The notes below the pieces were generated by a model. The model did no database searches. It saw only the letters and a list, made by a program, of their open reading frames with translations, and was not told the DNA's origin. The position numbers and the translations under genes were made by a program. DNA of 5,282 nucleotides from NCBI GenBank assembly GCA_044433305.1, contig JAWXTS010000093.1:1-5282 (forward strand), in the 5' to 3' direction. Positions 1-5,282 of the stretch are shown here, one piece after another; positions within the stretch are counted from its first letter, which is position 1, and the number at the start of each line of letters is the position of its first letter. This DNA is from JAWXTS01 sp044433305. Lineage in GTDB: Bacteria; Bacteroidota; Bacteroidia; Bacteroidales; Rikenellaceae.

Positions 1-55
1 GACCTAGGTCACGAGCACCGCCTGTTACAACGGCTACTTTGTTCTCAAGTTTCAT
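1..55 (-). CDS. SDR family oxidoreductase, N-terminal fragment (probable DEHU reductase)
   Basis: Only the first 18 codons are visible; the gene leaves the window at base 1. ATG is at 55-53, and the product begins MKLENKVAVVTGGARDLG. The hydrophobic strand followed by TGGA is the start of the Rossmann NAD(P)-binding fold of short-chain dehydrogenases/reductases. The usual motif is TGxxxGxG; here the middle Gly is Asp (Asp16). The start lies 38 bp after the PL17 stop on the same strand, so it is probably the third gene of the lyase operon. Bacteroidota alginate loci commonly carry an SDR after PL17 that reduces DEHU, the open form of the unsaturated monouronate, to 2-keto-3-deoxygluconate in the cytoplasm. 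The fold is well supported by the visible residues. The substrate is inferred only from the neighbours; a generic 3-oxoacyl-ACP-reductase-like SDR cannot be excluded. Confidence 0.75.
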   Translation of the reverse strand, partial: MKLENKVAVVTGGARDLG

Positions 56-93
56 GTTTGTAATGGATTAAAATTATTAATTGTGTGGATTAT

Positions 94-2352
94 TTATTTT
101 GTTGCAAGTTGCGTGAACAATGCATAATCTCCTGTCCAAGTGTACTGCTTGCCGTTAGATCCCTTAACGGTATTTTGTGCGTCAGCCTCTTGTTCTGAGC
201 CTGCGTTCTGAACACATAGTGTGTACTCGATGCCTGTTTTCATAGTGATAACCACTACTGTGTGATCGGCCGTATCGACTACAGTTTCTAGGTGAGCAAC
301 ACGACTATCGAAGTCTGCCGTAATCTCCATAACCAAGTCGTAAAGACCATGAGGCTCGATAGTCGAGACAAAGGTATGAGAAGGCTTCTGCTCTCTTATT
401 ACGATGGCTGTCTCGTTGCGAAGGTTGTTGTTGGGGTCGTTCGCGCCAGCTCTAACTTGAGAGAAAGTTGTGTTCTCGTCGGCTATAGTATTAACGCTGT
501 AGAAACGATTGCCAAGCACCCATTTGAACATAGCTATATTACCCTGACCTGCCTCTAGGTTGCCCTGACCCTCTAGCCATAGGTGTTGATAGCCGTGGCT
601 ATCTCCAAATGGCTCTAGTCGAGTTGTATTTCTAACGATAGGGAAGTTAGACTCTACAAGGTGGCCTGTATAATAGAAAGGAAGGTCGTAAGTATGCTCC
701 TCTTCTGAGTCAACCTTAAAGATATCTACAACAATTGGGTGTTCGCCTTCTTTTCTGATAATAGCCATCGTGCGGTTCATAGCCACGCCCTCTGCCGCTG
801 TGTCTATATAAGCTGATACGATCTGAACATCAGCCTTGTCGCCCTCTCCTTTATCGCCGTAGAAGTTGATGCGTGGAGCGTAGTTTGATGAAACGTTTAT
901 GTCGCCACCAAAATGACTCTTCTGGTCAACCACAACGGTATTGTGAGATATAGTTTGTTTTGCGTATGTGTTATTTTCGCTAGTGTAGCCACCGCCACTT
1001 TTGGGTTCGATATTCATAAAGCGAACGGCGCCATAGTCTTGCATAACGGCTGCCTTATTGTCATACAATGCGAAAGAGAGTTTATCGAAGTGGCCATGTG
1101 AAAGACCATGCGACGTAGCCTTAAATACTATGGCTAGTCCAACTGGATCTGCCTCAGAGGCGCGAATTATAGCTAGAGCGCCATCCTTGCCCTCAGGACC
1201 ATCACCTAGCAGGCGTGATTTGAAGACAAATGGCTCAGCCTCGCCATTATGAATAGCAGCTGCGGTAAATAGACCTGCATCTGAAACAACGAATTTCTTC
1301 TGACTCTCGGCAATAGAAAGAAGCTCTTTGTCGCTTGGGTCTGATTTATATGATGCGTTGATAGCATTTACAATTTCTTGTGCATCTAGAGTCTTTTCTA
1401 GGGCGTCGTTTGGTGTAAACAGAACGCGGTCGTAAGACTGGTCAATAATCGTGCGGGTTGCTGTTTTCAAGATACCGTCACGATAATTAAAGATGTTTAA
1501 TTCTGGTTGATTGTGGTCTATCACCTGTCCAAAAACAACGAAAGGCCATATTGCATAACGTTGATAGTAAGCACCTTCGGTGAAGTAACCATCGGGAGAA
1601 AATAGTAGGTCTAGCTGTTTGATGAAGCCACCCTCATCGCCTTTGCCATTTAGACCATAAAGAGATCTGTCGACAATTTCTTTGTCGCCCAGAACGTATC
1701 CAATAAGTCCGACACCTGTTGTTGCCCATGTGCCGTGGTTGTGGATGCGGTTAAAGTCGTGCATGTTAGCCTCATTACCTCTACTAAGGAACTCGGCCAT
1801 AGGACGGAATAGGTTGTCCTCGACATGTTTTCTTTCTGCTTCTGTGAAATATTCGTAGACACAGTCATAAGCATTAGCCGTATGAACTAGCCATACGTTT
1901 TCGTTTAGTGTTTGCCAAAATAGGCGGCCGCGAGCACCTGCCTTTGGGTCTGGGTGAAGCGGTAGAGTTGGGTACATAGCTGCATATTCATAGAGCATGG
2001 CTTTTACGTACTCTGCATACTCGGCCTGTCCCGTAAGCTGATACATGATACCGCAATGGTACATGCTGTAGTAATTTTGTTTATGCTGCTCGTGAGAGTA
2101 GCCACCACCTGAATCCACAGGTGGTGGTACTACTATCTCAGAGCTAAGAGCATTGTCTGCGCTTGCTTTGACCTCTGCAACAGAGGCATCGAAGGCAGGG
2201 ATAGTTCCTTGCGAGGCTTTAATTTTCTCAACACCTTCGGCCGTTAGGAGTAGGCGCGGACGCGCTGTGGTATAGTCATCTGCAAGAGAACTGAAAGGTA
2301 CTGCAAGCAGCATGAGCCCTAACAGACTTGATATTTTGAAATTAAGTTTCAT
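94..2352 (-). CDS. PL17 alginate lyase (exolytic oligoalginate lyase)
   Basis: The 752-residue protein matches the length and layout of PL17 oligoalginate lyases such as Saccharophagus Alg17c: an alpha/alpha toroid (about residues 27-370) followed by a heparinase II/III-like beta-sandwich (about 375-750). Such enzymes release unsaturated monouronate from alginate oligomers by beta-elimination. Expected catalytic residues are visible: Asn205-His206 (IHNHGTW), Tyr263 and Arg265 (YYQRY), and His419 (SHGHFDK). His421, Asp439 and His470 have the spacing I recall for the structural zinc site of Alg17c. Residues 1-24 look like a Sec signal peptide: lysines, a hydrophobic core, then SSLA before DD. 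There is no lipobox Cys, so a soluble periplasmic enzyme is expected. The ATG directly precedes the signal peptide. The gene follows PL6 by 31 bp with no internal promoter seen, so co-transcription is likely. Family assignment is firm; preference for polyM, polyG or mixed oligomers is not readable here. Confidence 0.93.
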   Translation of the reverse strand: MKLNFKISSLLGLMLLAVPFSSLADDYTTARPRLLLTAEGVEKIKASQGTIPAFDASVAEVKASADNALSSEIVVPPPVDSGGGYSHEQHKQNYYSMYHCGIMYQLTGQAEYAEYVKAMLYEYAAMYPTLPLHPDPKAGARGRLFWQTLNENVWLVHTANAYDCVYEYFTEAERKHVEDNLFRPMAEFLSRGNEANMHDFNRIHNHGTWATTGVGLIGYVLGDKEIVDRSLYGLNGKGDEGGFIKQLDLLFSPDGYFTEGAYYQRYAIWPFVVFGQVIDHNQPELNIFNYRDGILKTATRTIIDQSYDRVLFTPNDALEKTLDAQEIVNAINASYKSDPSDKELLSIAESQKKFVVSDAGLFTAAAIHNGEAEPFVFKSRLLGDGPEGKDGALAIIRASEADPVGLAIVFKATSHGLSHGHFDKLSFALYDNKAAVMQDYGAVRFMNIEPKSGGGYTSENNTYAKQTISHNTVVVDQKSHFGGDINVSSNYAPRINFYGDKGEGDKADVQIVSAYIDTAAEGVAMNRTMAIIRKEGEHPIVVDIFKVDSEEEHTYDLPFYYTGHLVESNFPIVRNTTRLEPFGDSHGYQHLWLEGQGNLEAGQGNIAMFKWVLGNRFYSVNTIADENTTFSQVRAGANDPNNNLRNETAIVIREQKPSHTFVSTIEPHGLYDLVMEITADFDSRVAHLETVVDTADHTVVVITMKTGIEYTLCVQNAGSEQEADAQNTVKGSNGKQYTWTGDYALFTQLATK

Positions 2353-2383
2353 CGCTCGGATTATTTCTTTGTGTTATTCTAAA

Positions 2384-4705
2384 TTATTTAATAGACGCAC
2401 CCATGCCTTTGCCATAAAGCTCAGAGCCTGAAGTGATAGTGAAGTCTAGGGCCTCGATATCAGCAAATTTAGGGTCTACAGATGTCTGGTTTGCTACTGG
2501 AAGATCCCAGAATGTGTCGATACGACCACTGTTCCATAGGTTGATATTCTCCATAACTACATCGTCCCAACGTCTGTCCATAAAGCGGATTGAAGCACCA
2601 CCAGCACCACTGTTGTCGAATACGCAGTTAGTAACGCTAACTTTCTGTGCACCGATAAGGCGAACTACAGTACCCTGCTCGCGGTTATCTGTATCGATGA
2701 AAGTACAACCGTCGATAAGTACAGTAGGGCCACTTGTGCTCTCGTCGTTACCACCACGGTAAACGTTGATTGCACCTGCCATCATGCGGAAGAATACAGT
2801 GTTGCTAACCTCTAGAAGCTCTACGCTATAGCGACCATTGTCGTCTTTCTCGTTGCTAAGGTTGATACCATCGCTAGAGCAGTTGTAGAATAGAGAGTTC
2901 TCAACTTTGATAGCGTTAGCAAATGCACCTTTATATATACGGATACATGAAGCAGGAGTCTCGAAGTAGTTTGTGAATGAGCAGTTGTCAACATGTAGAC
3001 CGAATGGTTTAACCATAGGCATTGTTGTTGCGATAGCTGAGTTTGGATAAGCAGTACCCATCAAACCAAGACCGTCGAAACCGATACCCTGAACCTCTAG
3101 GTCGCCACCGTCAGCAAGAAGAACGATAGAACCTGATCTTGGAGCGTTGTAGCGCAAGTTTGGACGTGAAGCAAGACCCTCAGCTGCTTTGATAACGATG
3201 TATTTGTTGATTACAACTGGTCTGTCATTGAAGTAGTCACCTTCCTCGCTAAGGATGATAACGTCACCGTTAGATGCGCTCTCAACTGCCTCTGCAAGTG
3301 AGTTCTGTGCTGCTTTGATAGTGACAGTGTTGCCAGAAAGCACGTGAGTATTAGTGCTTTGGATCTCATACCAAGAAGCACCTGTCTCATCGCGTGTGAT
3401 AAAGTCGTTTAGAACTGCAGGACCTGCATTGCCTTTAGAAGCAACCATAACACCGTTGTGGTCAGTGATTTTAAGTTTACCTTCTTCTAGGCCGCTAACT
3501 GTCTCTGCTGGAGCGTTCTCGATAACGTTGTTTTTGAATGCGATCTCAGAGATGTCGCTCTTAGCCATGTAAGCTGGGTTGCCGTTGCCATAGATTGCGT
3601 TGTTCTCGAAACGGATGTCTGCTGGAGGAAGAGTACGCTCGTTGTCGCTACCTGTACCAAACTCGATGTTAGTACAATCGTAGAAGCTATTGTTCTTAAC
3701 GTCTACATCCTGAACGTGTACATAACGGTTAGGAGTTGAGTTAGGAACGGCGTTCATAAGAGCAAGAGCTGAGAAGAAACGAACACCTTTAAGGTTGTAG
3801 AATACGTTGTTGATGATAGTGTGACCTGCACCTACTACGCGAACACCACCTGCAGAAGCGTTGCCAGTACCGTCGAATAGGTTACCCTCGATCCAGTTTC
3901 TGTCACCGTGGCGGATAGCAAGTACACCAGAGCTGTTTTTGAATACGTTATAGCGAGCGATGTTGTCAGAAGCTTTTAGAGAAAGGATCTCAACCTCACC
4001 GTCGCACTCCTCGAAGTAGTTGTACTCTAGAACTACGCCTGTGTTAGGGATCATAGATACTGTAGAGTTACCAACGCGGATAGTCTCACCACCGTTGCTA
4101 CCTAGCATCTGACGTGAGCCGAAGTAGTTGTGGTCGATAAGGTGGTTAGGCTCAGTTGACTCTTCTTCGTCCATATCGACTGCAAGAACAACCTCTGCGT
4201 TAAGTTTACCTACGAAAGAGTTGTGGTCTACGCGGTTTCTTCTACCTTTCATAGACACCCATCTGTAAGAATACCATTTGTCTGAAGGGTTGTAGTCTAC
4301 GATTGCGTTGTTAGTGAAGCGGCAGTCGTTTGCTACTTTGTCGCCAACTTTGAAAGTGATAACATCACCTGTGTCTGAATAACCGTCTGTAAACAAGAAG
4401 CCGTTAACCTCGATAAAGTCACCACCGAAGTTAAGTGATGAGTTGCCAGAGATAACTACTTTGCCAGCGTCCTCAGCGATAACCACAATAGGAGCACCTT
4501 CGCTACCAGCGCCAAGAAGTTTGATGTTTACATCTGAGTAAGTGCCGTTAGCTACGACGATAGTATCACCGCCTTTAGCCTGGGCTACTTCTTTTTCTAG
4601 AGCATCCATTGAAGAGACAACGGTGCTACTTGTGCAAGTCAAATACACTACGGCCATAGCGGCGGTAGATGCAAATGATGCAAGATTCATTTTTTTGGTT
4701 TTCAT
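2384..4705 (-). CDS. PL6 alginate lyase, two parallel beta-helix domains
   Basis: The 773-residue protein is a polysaccharide lyase family 6 enzyme, related to chondroitinase B and to the alginate lyase AlyGC. PL6 enzymes cleave alginate by calcium-assisted beta-elimination. The N-terminal beta-helix (about residues 33-400) starts with the typical GGDTIVVANGTY stretch and holds the active site. Glu237 and Glu239 (GEVEI) plus probably Asn204 (SNGGET) are the calcium ligands. Lys244 (SLKAS) is the catalytic base and Arg265 (AIRHGDRN) the catalytic acid; the 21-residue Lys-Arg spacing equals that of AlyGC. A second beta-helix (about 455-773) restarts with its own GDVIIL stretch, as in two-domain PL6 enzymes. 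The N-terminus has a KTKK head and hydrophobic segment, with Cys24 in the weak lipobox YLTC, so lipoprotein or soluble export are both possible. ATG at 4705-4703 gives this signal; Met6 is a possible later start. First gene of the operon. Endo or exo action and M/G preference cannot be judged. Confidence 0.93.
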   Translation of the reverse strand: MKTKKMNLASFASTAAMAVVYLTCTSSTVVSSMDALEKEVAQAKGGDTIVVANGTYSDVNIKLLGAGSEGAPIVVIAEDAGKVVISGNSSLNFGGDFIEVNGFLFTDGYSDTGDVITFKVGDKVANDCRFTNNAIVDYNPSDKWYSYRWVSMKGRRNRVDHNSFVGKLNAEVVLAVDMDEEESTEPNHLIDHNYFGSRQMLGSNGGETIRVGNSTVSMIPNTGVVLEYNYFEECDGEVEILSLKASDNIARYNVFKNSSGVLAIRHGDRNWIEGNLFDGTGNASAGGVRVVGAGHTIINNVFYNLKGVRFFSALALMNAVPNSTPNRYVHVQDVDVKNNSFYDCTNIEFGTGSDNERTLPPADIRFENNAIYGNGNPAYMAKSDISEIAFKNNVIENAPAETVSGLEEGKLKITDHNGVMVASKGNAGPAVLNDFITRDETGASWYEIQSTNTHVLSGNTVTIKAAQNSLAEAVESASNGDVIILSEEGDYFNDRPVVINKYIVIKAAEGLASRPNLRYNAPRSGSIVLLADGGDLEVQGIGFDGLGLMGTAYPNSAIATTMPMVKPFGLHVDNCSFTNYFETPASCIRIYKGAFANAIKVENSLFYNCSSDGINLSNEKDDNGRYSVELLEVSNTVFFRMMAGAINVYRGGNDESTSGPTVLIDGCTFIDTDNREQGTVVRLIGAQKVSVTNCVFDNSGAGGASIRFMDRRWDDVVMENINLWNSGRIDTFWDLPVANQTSVDPKFADIEALDFTITSGSELYGKGMGASIK

Positions 4706-4749
4706 ATCTATTGATTAGGGTTTAATAAATTTTCTGGTCAAATTCCCAA

Positions 4750-4780
4750 CAAAGTTATAAAATAACATCTACAAAACAAA
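4750..4780 (-). promoter_or_regulatory. Bacteroidota-type promoter of the PL6 operon
   Basis: Read on the minus strand, TTTG (4780-4777) is followed after 19 nt by TAACTTTG (4757-4750). This fits the -33 TTTG and -7 TAnnTTTG consensus of the Bacteroidota primary sigma factor at a usual spacing. Transcription would begin about 4742-4746, giving a leader of roughly 38-40 nt before the PL6 ATG. The leader is A/T rich and has no Shine-Dalgarno sequence, which is usual in this phylum. A second TTTG at 4775-4772 is too close to serve as the -33 box. Confidence 0.7.
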
Positions 4781-4857
4781 TTTTTAATAGTTTTTTTACT
4801 ATGTTTTAAATTTCGATTTATTGTTAAATGTCGCTTGTTTTCTGGAGAATACCACAA

Positions 4858-4867
4858 AAGCATGCTT
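4858..4867. repeat. Perfect 10-bp palindrome, possible operator
   Basis: AAGCATGCTT is its own reverse complement and sits in AT-rich DNA about 80 bp upstream of the PL6 -33 box. Symmetry and location fit a dimeric regulator site, but a palindrome this short can arise by chance and no regulator gene is visible. Confidence 0.3.
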
Positions 4868-4894
4868 ATTTAATCATAATTTCAAGTATTTCAG

Positions 4895-4905
4895 GGTCTG
4901 AGACC
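4895..4905. repeat. 11-bp inverted repeat, possible operator
   Basis: GGTCT-G-AGACC has 5-bp arms around one central base. It lies within an island richer in G and C than the surrounding intergenic DNA, about 46 bp upstream of the candidate ygiQ -7 box. No T-run follows, so it is unlikely to be a terminator. An operator role is speculative. Confidence 0.3.
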
Positions 4906-4921
4906 TGCTAAAATGAGTTGT

Positions 4922-4958
4922 TTTGTGTTCAAAACTTTCAAAAATATGACTACCTTTG
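4922..4958 (+). promoter_or_regulatory. Candidate Bacteroidota-type promoter of ygiQ
   Basis: TACCTTTG at 4951-4958 is an exact TAnnTTTG -7 box. The nearest TTTG upstream (4922-4925) is 25 nt away, longer than the usual 19-21, so the -33 element is weak. Transcription would begin near 4963-4966 and leave about 11-14 nt before the GTG at 4977. That would place the alternative TTG start at 4956 inside the promoter. Confidence 0.4.
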
Positions 4959-4976
4959 GAGTCTAAATTTTTTGAA

Positions 4977-5282
4977 GTGAATTTTCTACCTACATCGGCA
5001 AAAGAAATCAAAGCATTGGGCTGGACAGAGCTCGACGTAATACTCTTTACGGGAGACTGTTATGTCGACCATTCGGCCTTCGGAACCGCCGTTATTGCGC
5101 GCGTGCTCGAGGACATAGGCCTGCGCGTGGCTGTTGTGCCTCAACCAAACTGGCGTGACGATCTGCGCGATTTCCGCAAGCTAGGGCGCCCACGTCTATT
5201 TTTTGGCGTCTCGGCAGGAAATATGGACTCTATGGTCAACCACTATACCGCAGCAAAACGCCTGCGTAGTGACGATGCCTAC
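4977..5282 (+). CDS. ygiQ: YgiQ family radical SAM protein, N-terminal fragment
   Basis: An open frame runs from about 4977 through the right edge with no stop; 102 residues are visible. They match the YgiQ N-terminal domain closely: FLPTSAKE, GWTELDVILFTGDCYVDH, VVPQPNWRDDLRDF, GRPRLFFGVSAGNMDSMVN, then RLRSDDAY at the edge. Family members are about 600-750 residues long, so most of the protein, including the CxxxCxxC iron-sulfur motif, lies outside. YgiQ is a conserved radical-SAM protein of uncertain function. The start is not certain. GTG at 4977 gives MNFLPTSAKE; TTG at 4956 would add seven residues; an in-frame TGA at 4947-4949 rules out anything further upstream. I favour GTG because the candidate promoter overlaps the TTG. 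The segment is clearly GC richer than the lyase genes and probably belongs to the chromosomal backbone rather than the alginate locus. Confidence 0.9.
   Translation, partial: MNFLPTSAKEIKALGWTELDVILFTGDCYVDHSAFGTAVIARVLEDIGLRVAVVPQPNWRDDLRDFRKLGRPRLFFGVSAGNMDSMVNHYTAAKRLRSDDAY

Larger units (their letters stand above)
1..4780 (-). other. Probable alginate-degradation operon (PL6-PL17-SDR)
   Basis: Three minus-strand genes are separated by only 31 and 38 bp. Neither gap contains a TAnnTTTG box or a stem followed by a T-run on the coding strand. One good promoter lies just before PL6. The order polymer lyase, oligomer lyase, reductase follows the pathway. No susC/susD, transporter, regulator, kinase or aldolase gene is in the window, and the left boundary is not seen. 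Operon structure is inferred from spacing and function. Confidence 0.75.
4706..4976. other. Divergent intergenic control region
   Basis: These 271 bp separate the PL6 and ygiQ starts and are strongly AT rich. I see no convincing small gene; the only notable short frame, ATG at 4946, stops after six codons. The region holds the PL6 promoter on the minus strand, a candidate ygiQ promoter on the plus strand, and two short palindromes at 4858-4867 and 4895-4905. The palindromes lie upstream of both promoters, where an activator or repressor could bind. Confidence 0.7.

Noticed and set aside
87..95. GGATTATTT shared with 2358-2366 (AAATAATCC in both operon leaders)
   Set aside because: Nine bases in AT-rich spacers, at different distances from the two starts (31 and 5 nt), so not a convincing translation signal or repeat.
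913..1252. Short plus-strand open frames opposite PL17
   Set aside because: They lie antisense within a well-supported lyase gene and their translations show no recognisable domain, so they are treated as shadows.
1650..1874. 74-codon minus-strand frame inside PL17
   Set aside because: It overlaps the conserved catalytic region of PL17 in another frame and has no family resemblance.
2433..3572. Plus-strand open frames opposite PL6
   Set aside because: They are antisense to PL6, have low-complexity Ser/Leu/Arg-rich translations, and no promoter was noticed for them.
4791..4797. Run of seven T on the plus strand as a terminator
   Set aside because: No GC-rich stem precedes it, and the flanking genes diverge, so no transcript is expected to end here.
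4807..4820. TAAAT-TTCG-ATTTA inverted repeat in the intergenic region
   Set aside because: The stem is five A/T pairs in very AT-rich DNA, with no T-run placed to make a terminator. It is likely to be chance.
4939..4946. Minus-strand TATTTTTG, a second TAnnTTTG match upstream of PL6
   Set aside because: No TTTG was found at a suitable distance upstream on the minus strand, and it would give a leader over 200 nt. The box at 4750-4757 is better in every respect.

Overview
The window looks like chromosomal DNA from a member of the Bacteroidota, probably Bacteroidales. The evidence is a good Bacteroides-type promoter (TTTG, 19 nt, TAACTTTG), A-rich leaders without Shine-Dalgarno sequences, and Bacteroidota-like protein sequences. 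The content is a compact alginate-degradation operon read on the minus strand, facing away from a housekeeping-type gene read on the plus strand. No rRNA, tRNA, CRISPR array or insertion sequence was seen.

Layout in transcription order on the minus strand: a promoter at about 4750-4780; a two-domain PL6 alginate lyase (2384-4705); 31 bp; a PL17 oligoalginate lyase (94-2352); 38 bp; then the first 18 codons of a short-chain dehydrogenase/reductase (SDR) that leaves the window at base 1. On the plus strand, a gene starting near 4977 runs off the right edge. Its 102 visible residues are the N-terminal domain of YgiQ, a radical-SAM family protein of uncertain function.

The three minus-strand genes make a coherent pathway segment. 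PL6 cuts alginate polymer or oligomers. PL17 releases unsaturated monouronate from oligomer ends. The monouronate rearranges to DEHU (4-deoxy-L-erythro-5-hexoseulose uronate), and the SDR probably reduces DEHU to 2-keto-3-deoxygluconate. Transporter, SusC/SusD, regulator, kinase and aldolase genes are not visible, but the locus continues past the left edge.

I did not find a convincing undescribed system. The points most worth checking are: a GC step between the lyases (about 44% in hand-counted samples) and ygiQ (about 58%); uniform use of the Leu codon CTA before Asp/Glu in both lyases; an Asp in place of the middle glycine of the SDR nucleotide-binding motif; an ambiguous export signal on PL6; and two palindromes between the divergent promoters that could be operators.
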